From Bradyrhizobium sp. CCBAU 051011 (GTDB lineage Bacteria > Pseudomonadota > Alphaproteobacteria > Rhizobiales > Xanthobacteraceae), in NCBI RefSeq assembly GCF_009930815.1, contig NZ_CP022222.1, forward strand, positions 4,630,501 to 4,694,500: 64,000 bases of DNA. Reading direction: 5' to 3'. A program made the translations under genes and the position numbers. Within the stretch, counting starts at the first letter, position 1; every line of letters begins with the position of its first letter. This document shows positions 1-9,098 of this stretch, in pieces. Under the pieces are notes generated by a model that ran no database searches, was not told the origin of the DNA, and worked only from the letters and a program-made list of their open reading frames with translations.

Positions 1-848
1 AGGAAGGATCCCAGCAGCAGCTTGAGCGCGCCAAAAATGATCCAGCCGGGGCCTGCGATCAATAGCGCAATCCACCACGACGTTCGCGACGTGCGGCGGT
101 CGCGCGGGAGGAAGCGCAGGAAGTCTACCTGTTCGCCGATCTGCGCCACCAGCGAAAATACCACCGAGGCGGCGGTACCGAACAGCAAGAGATCGAGATG
201 CCCGCCAGGGTCGCCGTGTTCGCCGGCAAACTTTCGCCATTCCGTGAACGAGTGCGGATTGGCGTAGGCGATCGCGACGAAGGGAAGAATGTGCAGGATG
301 ATCCAGATCGGCTGCGTCCACAATTGGAAGCGGCTGATCAGCGTGATGCCGTAGGTCACCAGCGGAATGATCACCACGGCGCTGATGAGATAGCCGATCG
401 GGCGGGGGATGCCGAAGCACATCTCCAGCGCGGAAGCGAGGATGACCGCCTCGATCGCGAAGAAAATGAAGGTGAAGGAGGCGTAGATCAGCGAGGTGAT
501 GGTCGAGCCGATATAGCCGAAGCCGGCGCCGCGGGTCAGGAGATCAATATCGATGCCGCATTTGGCGGCATGATAGGCAATCGGCAGGCCGCAGAAGAAG
601 ATGACGACGCTGACGACCAGGATGGCAACGGTGGCGTTGGTCGCGCCGTAATTCAGCGTAATCGTGCCGCCGATCGCCTCGAGTGCCAGAAACGAGATGG
701 CGCCAAGGGCGGTATTGGCGACGCGGGCGGCGGACCACCGCCGCGCGCTCTTGGCGGTGAAGCGCAGCGCGTAGTCTTCCAGCGTCTGGTTGGCAACCCA
801 TTGATTATACTGGCGCCTGACGCGGTCTATCCGCTGCCGCCCTGCCAC
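1..848 (-). CDS. NCS1/cytosine-permease-like membrane protein, probable N-terminus of a sensor kinase (partial)
   Basis: The 3' end lies outside the window; 282 codons are visible. A GTG start at 848 follows an AGGAGC ribosome site. After a short basic N-terminus the protein is a run of hydrophobic helices separated by polar loops, with the segment QYNQWVANQTLEDYAL and later LLTRGAGFGYIGSTITSL. I remember this combination from Bradyrhizobium hybrid histidine kinases whose input domain looks like a purine/cytosine permease. No kinase domain is visible here, so the kinase part is inference. It is transcribed away from the amide transporter, which suggests that it senses an amide or related nitrogen compound. 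It could instead be a stand-alone permease. Confidence 0.6.
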   Translation of the reverse strand, partial: MAGRQRIDRVRRQYNQWVANQTLEDYALRFTAKSARRWSAARVANTALGAISFLALEAIGGTITLNYGATNATVAILVVSVVIFFCGLPIAYHAAKCGIDIDLLTRGAGFGYIGSTITSLIYASFTFIFFAIEAVILASALEMCFGIPRPIGYLISAVVIIPLVTYGITLISRFQLWTQPIWIILHILPFVAIAYANPHSFTEWRKFAGEHGDPGGHLDLLLFGTAASVVFSLVAQIGEQVDFLRFLPRDRRTSRTSWWIALLIAGPGWIIFGALKLLLGSF

Positions 849-922
849 TTAGTTGCTCCTGCCCGGTTTGCCCGACCCTGCGTAGCCAGCAAACTCCGTA
901 CCAGAAACCTACGTCGCTATTT

Positions 923-963
923 TGCGGTGCAGTATACGCAATCCCACGTATCTGTGCGGTGCA
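923..963. promoter_or_regulatory. Direct repeat TGCGGTGCA x2 upstream of the amide operon
   Basis: TGCGGTGCA occurs at 923-931 and again at 955-963, 32 bp apart or about three helical turns, in the gap between the sensor gene and the amide transporter operon. Paired, helically phased half-sites of this kind suit a response regulator or activator. That role is inferred from spacing and position only. Confidence 0.35.
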
Positions 964-1022
964 CAATTCTGGGCAATCCTCGCCTGACCAATAAGCGTTC
1001 TCGAACAAAAAATGGGGTGCTC

Positions 1023-2282
1023 ATGTCAGACGAACCAAACCAGGGCTTGCAGTCGCCGCTTCGCCGCAAACTGCTGATGGGCGCAGCGGCCTTGCCGCTC
1101 ATTTCGATCCTTCCCCGGCCCTCATTCGGGGCGGGTCCTGCAACCGCCACCGTCAACACCACGGGCCTCGCGGTCACCGATACGGAAGTCACCGTCGGCA
1201 TCCTGCACTCCGCCACCGGCACGATGGCGATCTCGGAGACCGGCTCGATCCAGGCCGAAAAGCTCGCGATCGAACAGATCAACGCCATGGGCGGCGTGCT
1301 CGGGCGCAAGATCAAATTCATCCAGGAAGACGGCGCCAGCGACTGGCCGACATTCGCGGAAAAGGCCAAGAAGCTTCTCGTCAACGACAAGGTCGCCGCG
1401 ATCATGGGCTGCTGGACCTCTGCATCGCGCAAGGCGGTGCTGCCTGTCGTCGAGCAGTACAACGGCATGCTCTATTACCCGACCTTCTATGAAGGTCTCG
1501 AGCAGTCCAAGAACGTCATCTACACCGGCCAGGAAGCCACCCAGCAGATTCTCGCTGGTCTCAACTGGATCGCCAAGGAGAAGGGCGCCAAATCCTTCTT
1601 CTTCATCGGCTCGGATTACATCTGGCCGCGCACCTCGAACAAGATCGCGCGCAAGCACGTCGAGAACGTGCTGAAGGGCAAGGTCGTCGGCGAGGAATAT
1701 TACGCGCTCGGCAGCACCCAGTTCAATTCGGTGATTAACAAGATCAAGCTGACCAAGCCCGACGTCATCTTCACCGACGTGGTCGGCGGCTCGAACGTCG
1801 CCTTCTACAAGCAGCTCAAGGCGGCCGGCGTCGACCTCTCGAAGCAGGCGCTGCTCACGATCTCGGTGACCGAGGACGAAATCGACGGCATCGGCGGCGA
1901 AAACATCGCGGGCGCCTATGCCTGCATGAAGTATTTCCAGTCGCTCGACAATGCCAACAACAAGGCGTTCGTTCCCGCCTTCAAGAAGCTGTGGGGCGAG
2001 AAGACCGTGATCGGCGACGTGACGCAGGCCGGCTATCTCGGCCCGTGGCTGTGGAAGCTGACTTGCGAGAAGGCCGGCAGCTTCGATGTCGACAAGATTG
2101 CCGCCGCTTCGCCCGGCGTCGAATTCAAGGAAGCGCCCGAAGGCTACGTGCGCATCCATGAAAACCATCACCTCTGGTCGAAGACCCGGGTCGGCCGCGC
2201 CAAGCTCGACGGCCAGTTCGAACTGATCTTCGAGACGTCGGATCTGGTCGAGCCCGATCCGTTCCCGAAGGGCTACCAGTAG
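1023..2282 (+). CDS. UrtA/FmdD-type substrate-binding protein for short-chain amides or urea
   Basis: 419 aa; the open frame extends upstream but the true start is the ATG at 1023. Residues 11-18 (SPLRRKLL) followed by a hydrophobic stretch look like a twin-arginine export signal. The mature protein carries typical type I periplasmic binding-fold text such as VGILHSATGTMAISE, GCWTSASRKAVLP and YYPTFYEGLEQS, close to UrtA and the FmdD protein of amide users. It should capture the ligand in the periplasm for the permeases and ATPases encoded next. The formamidase and aliphatic amidase downstream argue for formamide, acetamide or similar amides rather than urea; no urease gene is present. Confidence 0.85.
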   Translation: MSDEPNQGLQSPLRRKLLMGAAALPLISILPRPSFGAGPATATVNTTGLAVTDTEVTVGILHSATGTMAISETGSIQAEKLAIEQINAMGGVLGRKIKFIQEDGASDWPTFAEKAKKLLVNDKVAAIMGCWTSASRKAVLPVVEQYNGMLYYPTFYEGLEQSKNVIYTGQEATQQILAGLNWIAKEKGAKSFFFIGSDYIWPRTSNKIARKHVENVLKGKVVGEEYYALGSTQFNSVINKIKLTKPDVIFTDVVGGSNVAFYKQLKAAGVDLSKQALLTISVTEDEIDGIGGENIAGAYACMKYFQSLDNANNKAFVPAFKKLWGEKTVIGDVTQAGYLGPWLWKLTCEKAGSFDVDKIAAASPGVEFKEAPEGYVRIHENHHLWSKTRVGRAKLDGQFELIFETSDLVEPDPFPKGYQ

Positions 2283-2411
2283 GCGCAGCGGGTTTCCGCA
2301 AGCTTCCCAAGCAAGAGCTCCCTGGCGTGGACCGTCAATCCGCGCTTGACGACCCCGCGTCGCGACTTTGCTCGCGGCGCGGGGAACTTATCCCCCGACG
2401 GAGAAACATCG

Positions 2412-3338
2412 ATGTTCGGCGACTATTCGATTGGCGATCTGGGCTCCATCTTCGTCATGCAGGGGTTTGCGGGCCTGATCCTGTTTTCCGTCTACGTCCT
2501 GATGGCGCTGGGGCTAGCGATCATCTTCGGCCAGATGGGCGTCATCAACATGGCGCATGGCGAGTTCATGATTCTCGGCGCCTACGTCACCTGGATGACG
2601 TCGAACTTCTTCCAGGCGTTTCTGCCGAGCCTGTTCAGCGGCTATTTCTTCCTGGCGATGATACTGGCCTTCCTGGCCTCCGGTGCGCTGGGGATGCTGG
2701 TCGAATGGGCGCTGATCCGCCATCTCTACAAACGTCCGCTCGATACGCTGCTTGCCACTTGGGGCCTGAGCCTGATGCTGCAGCAGGCCTATCGTTCGGT
2801 GTTCGGCGCGCGTGAAGTCGGCGTCGATCTGCCGCAATGGATGCTGGGCTCGCTCAAGGTGACCGACAGCATCGAGGTCCCGATCAACGGCGTCTTCGTG
2901 ATGGGGCTGACGGTGCTGATCACCATCGTGGTCGCTTACGTCCTGTACAAGTCTCGCTGGGGCCGCCAGGTCCGTGCCGTGGTGCAGAACCGCATCATGG
3001 CCGGCGCCGTCGGTATCAACACCGAGAAGGTCGACCGCTACACCTTCGGGTTGGGCTGCGGCATCGCCGGCATCGCCGGAAGCGCCTTCACCATGATCGG
3101 CTCCACCGGGCCCACCTCAGGCCAGCTCTACATCGTCGATACCTTCCTGGTTGTCGTGTTCGGCGGCGCCGCCAGCCTGCTCGGCACCATCGCCTCCGCC
3201 TTCTCGATCTCGCAGACCCAATCGACGCTGGAATTCTTCATGTCGGGTTCGATGGCCAAGGTGCTCACGCTGCTCGCTGTGGTCGGAATTCTGATGCTGC
3301 GGCCGCAAGGCCTGTTCGCCCTCAAAGTCCGCAAATAA
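2412..3338 (+). CDS. Branched-chain/urea-type ABC permease (UrtB/LivH-like)
   Basis: 308 aa inner-membrane protein. The ATG at 2412 is preceded by GGAGAAA and is preferred to the longer open frame. Several hydrophobic helices are visible, with the LivH/UrtB signature GLAIIFGQMGVINMAHGEF near the N-terminus and a C-terminal motif LLRPQGLF-like (MLRPQGLF). It forms the translocation channel together with the second permease encoded immediately downstream. The gap of 129 bp from the binding-protein gene holds no other gene. Function in amide uptake is inferred from the operon. Confidence 0.85.
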   Translation: MFGDYSIGDLGSIFVMQGFAGLILFSVYVLMALGLAIIFGQMGVINMAHGEFMILGAYVTWMTSNFFQAFLPSLFSGYFFLAMILAFLASGALGMLVEWALIRHLYKRPLDTLLATWGLSLMLQQAYRSVFGAREVGVDLPQWMLGSLKVTDSIEVPINGVFVMGLTVLITIVVAYVLYKSRWGRQVRAVVQNRIMAGAVGINTEKVDRYTFGLGCGIAGIAGSAFTMIGSTGPTSGQLYIVDTFLVVVFGGAASLLGTIASAFSISQTQSTLEFFMSGSMAKVLTLLAVVGILMLRPQGLFALKVRK

Positions 3339-3355
3339 CAGAAGCAGGCTCGGTC

Positions 3356-4501
3356 ATGATCATCCACTCACGCTTCTTCAATCGATCCGAACTCATCGGC
3401 TTCATTGCGCTGGCCGCCATCCTGTTCGTGATCCTGCCGCTGTCGCTGGATGTGTTCCGCCTCAACCTGGTCGCGAAATATCTGACCTACGCCTTTGTCG
3501 CGATCGGGCTTGTGCTGTGCTGGGGCTATGGCGGCATTCTGAGCCTGGGGCAGGGGGTGTTCTTCGGCCTCGGCGGCTACTGCATGGCAATGTTCCTCAA
3601 GCTGGAAGCCTCCAGCGTCGAGAACACCAAGATCCAGTCCACGCCCGGCATTCCGGATTTCATGGATTGGAATCAGATCACCTCGCTGCCCCTGTTCTGG
3701 CAGCCGTTCCACAGTCTCACCTTTACCATCGCCGCAATCATCCTGGTGCCCGGCCTGTTCGCCCTGATCATCGGAACCGCGATGTTCAAGCGCCGCGTCG
3801 GCGGTACCTATTTCGCGATCATCACCCAGGCCGTCGCCGCGATCCTGACCATCCTGATCGTGGGGCAGCAGGGCTACACCGGCGGCATCAACGGCATGAC
3901 CGACCTGCGCACCCTCAAGGGTTGGGACATCCGGCCGGACCATGCCAAGGTCATCCTGTACTTCGTCGAGGTGGTGTTGCTGTTCGCCTGCATTGGCATC
4001 GCGCAGTTCATCCGCCTGACCAAGCTCGGCCGCATCCTGGTGGCGATGCGCGAACAGGAAGACCGCGTTCGCTTCTCCGGCTACAGCGTCGCCAACTTCA
4101 AGATCTTCGCCTTCTGCATGGCCGCGGTGTTCGCCGCAATCGGCGGCGCCATGTTCGCGCTCAATGTCGGCTTCATGTCCCCGTCATTCGTCGGCATCGT
4201 GCCGTCGATCGAGATGGTGATCTACACGGCGGTCGGCGGCCGGATGTCGATCTTCGGCGCGGTGTGGGGATCGCTGCTGGTCAATTTTGCCAAGACCAGC
4301 CTTTCGGAATCCTTCCCGCAGCTCTGGCTGTTCGGCCTCGGCGCGCTGTTCATCGCGGTCGTGCTGGCGTTCCCGAACGGCCTGTCGGGAATCTGGGCCG
4401 ATTACGTTCAGCCGCGCATCGACCGGCTGCTGGCATCACGCAAATCAAAGCCGGGCGGGTGGGCCGACAATTCCGTCGCCGACGGCGCACCAGCAGAGTG
4501 A
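3356..4501 (+). CDS. Branched-chain/urea-type ABC permease (UrtC/LivM-like)
   Basis: 381 aa. The ATG at 3356 lies 17 bp after the first permease gene. The family-typical text WGYGGILSLGQGVFFGLGGY is visible near residues 55-75, then GGTYFAIITQA and GQQGYTGGINGMT, followed by more membrane helices and a polar C-terminal tail. It pairs with the upstream LivH-like permease. Length and motifs fit UrtC/FmdF-type proteins. The specific ligand cannot be read from this subunit; amide transport is inferred from the neighbours. Confidence 0.85.
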   Translation: MIIHSRFFNRSELIGFIALAAILFVILPLSLDVFRLNLVAKYLTYAFVAIGLVLCWGYGGILSLGQGVFFGLGGYCMAMFLKLEASSVENTKIQSTPGIPDFMDWNQITSLPLFWQPFHSLTFTIAAIILVPGLFALIIGTAMFKRRVGGTYFAIITQAVAAILTILIVGQQGYTGGINGMTDLRTLKGWDIRPDHAKVILYFVEVVLLFACIGIAQFIRLTKLGRILVAMREQEDRVRFSGYSVANFKIFAFCMAAVFAAIGGAMFALNVGFMSPSFVGIVPSIEMVIYTAVGGRMSIFGAVWGSLLVNFAKTSLSESFPQLWLFGLGALFIAVVLAFPNGLSGIWADYVQPRIDRLLASRKSKPGGWADNSVADGAPAE

Positions 4502-4508
4502 GGCAAGC

Positions 4509-4562
4509 ATGCTCATCGGTCATCTCGGTTGCCGATGCCACACCGGCGGAATGAGGAGATAG
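4509..4562 (+). other. 17-codon mini-ORF duplicating the start of the next gene
   Basis: ATGCTCATCGGTCA at 4509-4522 is repeated exactly at 4566-4579, the start of the ATPase gene. The first copy opens a 17-codon frame (MLIGHLGCRCHTGGMRR) preceded by GAGGCAAGC and ending three bases before the real ATG. It is either a relic of a local duplication or a translated leader coupled to the ATPase gene. It is too short for family evidence. Confidence 0.35.
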
Positions 4563-4565
4563 ATC

Positions 4566-5321
<756 letters not shown>

Positions 5322-5333
5322 GGGAGTAGGGGC

Positions 5334-6023
5334 ATGCTGGCTATCTCGGATCTTCACGTCGCCTACGGCCAGAGCGAAGTGCTGCACGGCCTCAACGTGT
5401 CGGTGGCGCCCAACGAGATCGTGGCGATCATGGGCCGTAACGGCATGGGCAAGACCACGCTGATGAAATCGCTGATGGGCATTCTGCCCGCGAAAAGCGG
5501 CTCGGTGAAAATGCACGGCGCCGAGCTCAACACGATGCAGAGCTTCGAGCGGGTGGCAAAAGGCCTCGCCTATGTACCGCAGGGCCGCATGATCTTTTCC
5601 ACCATGACGGTGAAAGAGAACATCGAAACCGGCCTGGTCGTATCAGGCGGCTCGGAGGTGCCCGAAGACATCTACGAGCTGTTTCCGGTACTGCTGGAGA
5701 TGAAGAACCGCCGCGGCGGCAATCTGTCGGGCGGTCAACAGCAGCAGCTCGCGATTGCGCGCGCGCTCGCCACCAAGCCGAAGGTGCTGCTGCTGGATGA
5801 GCCGACCGAAGGCATCCAGCCGTCGATCATCAAGGAAATGGCGCGCACGCTGAAACGCATTCGCGACGAGCGCGGCCTTTCCATTGTCGTCTCCGAACAG
5901 GTCTTGAGCTTTGCGCTTGATATCGCCGACCGCGTGCTGGTCATCGAGAACGGCGAGATCGTCCGCGACGACCCGCGCGACAGCGTCGACGCCGCGCAAG
6001 TTTCGAAATTCCTGTCCGTTTGA
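5334..6023 (+). CDS. ABC transporter ATP-binding protein (UrtE/LivF-like)
   Basis: 229 aa, within the normal LivF/UrtE range. Walker A is GRNGMGKTT, the signature is LSGGQQQQLAIARAL and Walker B is VLLLDEPTEGIQPSI. It completes a five-component binding protein, two-permease, two-ATPase set from 1023 to 6023. The start at 5334 follows GGGAGTAGGGGC. The formamidase gene begins 28 bp later behind GGGGAGC, so transport and hydrolysis are very probably cotranscribed. Confidence 0.88.
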   Translation: MLAISDLHVAYGQSEVLHGLNVSVAPNEIVAIMGRNGMGKTTLMKSLMGILPAKSGSVKMHGAELNTMQSFERVAKGLAYVPQGRMIFSTMTVKENIETGLVVSGGSEVPEDIYELFPVLLEMKNRRGGNLSGGQQQQLAIARALATKPKVLLLDEPTEGIQPSIIKEMARTLKRIRDERGLSIVVSEQVLSFALDIADRVLVIENGEIVRDDPRDSVDAAQVSKFLSV

Positions 6024-6051
6024 ACCTGTGTTCTAAAAAGGGGAGCTATCG

Positions 6052-7281
6052 ATGCCAGAGACACTGATCAAGGTCGATCTTACGAAGTCGGCCTATGAGA
6101 ACGACATGATCCACAACCGCTGGCATCCCGATATTCCGATCGTGGCGTGGGTCAATCCGGGCGACGATTTCATCATCGAGACCTACGACTGGACCGGCGG
6201 CTTCATCAAGAACAACGATTCCGCCGATGACGTGCGCGACATCGATCTTTCGATCGTGCACTTCCTGTCCGGCCCGATCGGCGTCAAGGGCGCCGAGCCC
6301 GGCGATCTCCTGGTAGTCGACCTGCTCGATGTCGGGCCGCTGAAGGAAAGTCTCTGGGGTTTTAACGGCTTCTTCTCCAAGCAGAACGGTGGCGGCTTCC
6401 TGACCGATCATTTCCCGCTGGCGCAGAAATCGATCTGGGACATCAAGGGCCTCTACACGTCGTCGCGCCACGTGCCCGGCGTGAATTTTGCCGGCTTGAT
6501 CCATCCCGGCCTGATCGGCTGTCTGCCCGATCCGAAGCTGCTGGCGACCTGGAACGAGCGCGAGACCGCGCTGATCGCGACCAATCCGACCCGCGTACCG
6601 GGTCTCGCCAATCCGCCGTTTGCCGCGACCGCCCACGCCGGCCGCGCCAAGGGCGACGCTAAGGCCAAGGTCGGCGCGGAGGGGGCCCGCACCGTGCCGC
6701 CGCGCGAGCATGGCGGCAATTGCGACATCAAGGATCTGTCGCGCGGCTCCAAAATCTTCTTCCCGGTCTATGTGCCGGGCGGCGGGCTGTCGATGGGCGA
6801 TCTGCACTTCAGCCAGGGCGACGGCGAGATCACCTTCTGCGGCGCTATCGAAATGGCGGGCTGGCTGCATCTCAAGGTCGAAATCATCAAGGACGGCGTC
6901 GCCAAATACGGCATCAAGAACCCCGTGTTCAAGCCGTCGCCGATCACGCCGAACTACAAGGACTACCTGATCTTCGAGGGCATCTCGGTCGACGAGGCCG
7001 GCAAGCAGCATTACCTCGACGTTCACATTGCCTATCGTCAGGCCTGTTTGAACGCGATCGAGTATCTGAAGAAGTTCGGCTATTCCGGCGCGCAGGCCTA
7101 TTCGATCCTCGGCACCGCGCCGTGCCAGGGCCACATCTCCGGCGTGGTCGACGTTCCCAACGCCTGCGCCACGCTGTGGCTGCCGACGGAGATTTTCGAC
7201 TTCGACATCATGCCGTCGTCGGCCGGACCGATCAAACACATCACAGGCGACATCCAGATGCCGATCTCGCCGGACAAGTGA
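6052..7281 (+). CDS. fmdA: Formamidase (acetamidase/formamidase family)
   Basis: 409 aa, full length for the FmdA family. It hydrolyses formamide, and possibly other short amides, to the carboxylate plus ammonia in the cytoplasm. Recognisable text includes VKGAEPGDLLVVDLLD, VPGVNFAGLIHPG, PPREHGGNCDIKDL and GGLSMGDLHFSQGDGE, all typical of the acetamidase/formamidase fold. It lies directly behind the five-gene transporter and in front of fmdB, the same arrangement as the fmd cluster of methylotrophs. Substrate preference among formamide, acetamide and urea-like compounds cannot be read from sequence. Confidence 0.92.
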   Translation: MPETLIKVDLTKSAYENDMIHNRWHPDIPIVAWVNPGDDFIIETYDWTGGFIKNNDSADDVRDIDLSIVHFLSGPIGVKGAEPGDLLVVDLLDVGPLKESLWGFNGFFSKQNGGGFLTDHFPLAQKSIWDIKGLYTSSRHVPGVNFAGLIHPGLIGCLPDPKLLATWNERETALIATNPTRVPGLANPPFAATAHAGRAKGDAKAKVGAEGARTVPPREHGGNCDIKDLSRGSKIFFPVYVPGGGLSMGDLHFSQGDGEITFCGAIEMAGWLHLKVEIIKDGVAKYGIKNPVFKPSPITPNYKDYLIFEGISVDEAGKQHYLDVHIAYRQACLNAIEYLKKFGYSGAQAYSILGTAPCQGHISGVVDVPNACATLWLPTEIFDFDIMPSSAGPIKHITGDIQMPISPDK

Positions 7282-7295
7282 TCCCTGCGCGAGAA

Positions 7296-7335
7296 GGATG
7301 CGGGGCGGCTCAAGCGTGCCGGCCGCCCCGCATCC
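7296..7335 (+). terminator. Strong intercistronic hairpin between fmdA and fmdB
   Basis: GGATGCGGGGCGGC (7296-7309) pairs perfectly with GCCGCCCCGCATCC (7322-7335), a 14-bp GC-rich stem with a 12-base loop. No T-tract follows, so it is more likely an mRNA-stabilising or attenuating hairpin than a full intrinsic terminator. It would lower expression of fmdB and amiE relative to fmdA or protect the upstream message. Confidence 0.6.
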
Positions 7336-7379
7336 GCCATCGCCAAATTCCCTTCCGGACCCTCGCGCAAGGAAACCCA

Positions 7380-7727
7380 ATGCCCGTCTACGAGTATCTC
7401 TGCAACGATTGCGGTCCGTTCACCGACATACGGCCGATGTCCGAATACAACAATCCGCAGGACTGCCCGCGCTGCGACAATGAATCGCCGCGCGTAATCC
7501 TGACCGCGCCGGCGTTCTTCTGCATGCCGTCCGACAAGCGGAAAGCAATCGCCACCAACGAGCGCAGCGCCCACGCGCCGAAGACATCAGGCGAATACAA
7601 GGCGTCCCACGGTCCCGGCTGCGGCTGCTGTTCATCCGGAAAGAAGAAGCCGGCGCGGCTGGTGACCAAGACAAAGGGCGGCGCGAAGGGTTTTCCGACT
7701 GCGCGGCCATGGATGATCAGCCACTAA
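7380..7727 (+). CDS. fmdB: FmdB-family zinc-ribbon protein
   Basis: 115 aa. The N-terminus is the FmdB domain: PVYEYLCNDCG, then CPRCD, giving two CxxC pairs that would bind zinc, near residues 7-10 and 29-32. The C-terminus adds a CGCC cluster and a basic tail. FmdB was first described as a putative regulator in amidase clusters, and its biochemical role is still unclear. ATG at 7380 lies 99 bp after fmdA, behind a strong hairpin. Zinc binding is inferred from the cysteines. Confidence 0.85.
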   Translation: MPVYEYLCNDCGPFTDIRPMSEYNNPQDCPRCDNESPRVILTAPAFFCMPSDKRKAIATNERSAHAPKTSGEYKASHGPGCGCCSSGKKKPARLVTKTKGGAKGFPTARPWMISH

Positions 7728-7766
7728 AGCATGATGAAACCAGATTTGATTGCAACCACGAAGAAG

Positions 7767-7862
7767 GTGCGCTCCGCTTGCGGGGGAGGGTTGGGGTGGG
7801 GCTGTCTCCGCGGGCGACACTGCCGCTTCGCTCGTCTCGGCCCCGCAAGCGGGAGAGGTAAA
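7767..7862. repeat. Palindromic intergenic repeat, family C (gcttgcgggg type)
   Basis: GCTTGCGGGGGAGGG on the left and CCCCGCAAGCGGGAG on the right flank a GC-rich centre between fmdB and amiE. Related text recurs at 18226-18405, 31547-31742 and 45720-45885, so this is a dispersed palindromic element and not a gene. Confidence 0.65.
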
Positions 7863-7944
7863 GCGCGTCTGCGGCTAACTTGTCTGACTAAGACCACATG
7901 CTCTAGCGATCCTTCAAACCCAAACCAGAACAAGAGGCGATCCA

Positions 7945-8985
7945 ATGCTCCACGGTGACATTTCTTCCAGCAACGACACGGTCGGCGTCGCGGTCGTCAA
8001 CTACAAAATGCCGCGCCTGCACACCAAGGCCGAGGTGCTCGACAACGCCCGGAAGATCGCCGACATGATCGTGGGCATGAAGCTCGGCCTGCCGGGCATG
8101 GACCTCGTGATCTTCCCGGAATATTCCACCCACGGCATCATGTACGACTCCAAGGAGATGTACGAGACGGCTTCGTCGGTCCCGGGGGCCGAGACCGAGA
8201 TCTTCGCGGAAGCCTGCCGCAAGGCCAAGGTGTGGGGCGTGTTCTCGCTGACCGGCGAGCGCCACGAGGAGCATCCGCACAAGGCGCCTTACAACACCCT
8301 GATCCTGATGAACGACAAGGGCGAGATCGTCCAGAAGTATCGCAAGATCATGCCGTGGGTGCCGATCGAAGGCTGGTATCCCGGCAAGTGCACCTATGTC
8401 TCCGAGGGACCGAAGGGCCTGAAGATCAGCCTGATCATCTGCGACGACGGCAACTATCCGGAGATCTGGCGCGACTGCGCGATGAAAGGCGCCGAGCTGA
8501 TCGTGCGCTGCCAGGGCTACATGTATCCGGCCAAGGAGCAACAGGTGCTGATTTCCAAGGCGATGGCCTGGGCCAACAACGTCTATGTCGCGGTCGCCAA
8601 CGCCGCCGGCTTCGACGGCGTCTATTCTTACTTTGGCCATTCCGCGATCATCGGCTTCGACGGCCGGACCCTGGGCGAGACCGGCGAGGAGGAATACGGC
8701 ATCCAGTATGCGGGCCTGTCGAAGCACCTGATACGCGACGCCCGCCGCAACGGCCAGTCGCAGAACCATCTCTTCAAGCTCCTGCATCGCGGCTACACCG
8801 GCAAAATCAACTCCGGCGAAGATGCGAAGGGTGTCGCGGAGTGCCCGTACGATTTCTATGCGAAGTGGATCGCCGATCCCGAAGGCACGCGCGAGATGGT
8901 CGAAGCGATGACCCGCCCGACCGTCGGCACCGACGAATGCCCGATCGAGGGCATCCCGAACGAGGCAACGGCGAGCAACTACTAG
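7945..8985 (+). CDS. amiE: Aliphatic amidase
   Basis: 346 aa, the same length as Pseudomonas aeruginosa AmiE, with near-identical text over long stretches ([36 protein letters not shown]). The nitrilase-fold catalytic triad is present: Glu59 in FPEYS, the lysine in KYRKIMPW (Lys134 of the family) and the nucleophile in ICDDGNYPE (Cys166). It converts acetamide, propionamide and similar amides to acid plus ammonia in the cytoplasm. Start ATG 7945 follows AAGAGGCG. With fmdA it gives the locus two unrelated amidases for one transporter. Confidence 0.95.
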   Translation: MLHGDISSSNDTVGVAVVNYKMPRLHTKAEVLDNARKIADMIVGMKLGLPGMDLVIFPEYSTHGIMYDSKEMYETASSVPGAETEIFAEACRKAKVWGVFSLTGERHEEHPHKAPYNTLILMNDKGEIVQKYRKIMPWVPIEGWYPGKCTYVSEGPKGLKISLIICDDGNYPEIWRDCAMKGAELIVRCQGYMYPAKEQQVLISKAMAWANNVYVAVANAAGFDGVYSYFGHSAIIGFDGRTLGETGEEEYGIQYAGLSKHLIRDARRNGQSQNHLFKLLHRGYTGKINSGEDAKGVAECPYDFYAKWIADPEGTREMVEAMTRPTVGTDECPIEGIPNEATASNY

Positions 8986-8995
8986 ACACAGAATC

Positions 8996-9087
8996 GTAGG
9001 GTGGGCAAAGCGAAAGCGTGCCCACCATTCACGATGAACGTGTCGATGGATGGTGGGCACGGCGCAAGGGGCCTTTGCCCACCCTAC
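8996..9087. repeat. Palindromic repeat family A, copy 1
   Basis: Perfect 14-bp outer arms GTAGGGTGGGCAAA / TTTGCCCACCCTAC enclose inner arms built on GTGCCCACCAT. It follows amiE and separates it from the convergent GNAT gene. Other copies are at 24921-25019, 27721-27808 and 41468-41550. The transcript would fold into a long hairpin. Confidence 0.75.
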
Positions 9088-9098
9088 GAAACTGGATG

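Noticed and set aside
198..1022. Open frame extending the binding-protein gene upstream by 275 codons
   Set aside because: It runs antisense through the permease-like sensor gene, and the signal sequence begins at 1023.
6046..7380. 444-codon minus-strand frame over fmdA
   Set aside because: The plus strand is a full-length formamidase.
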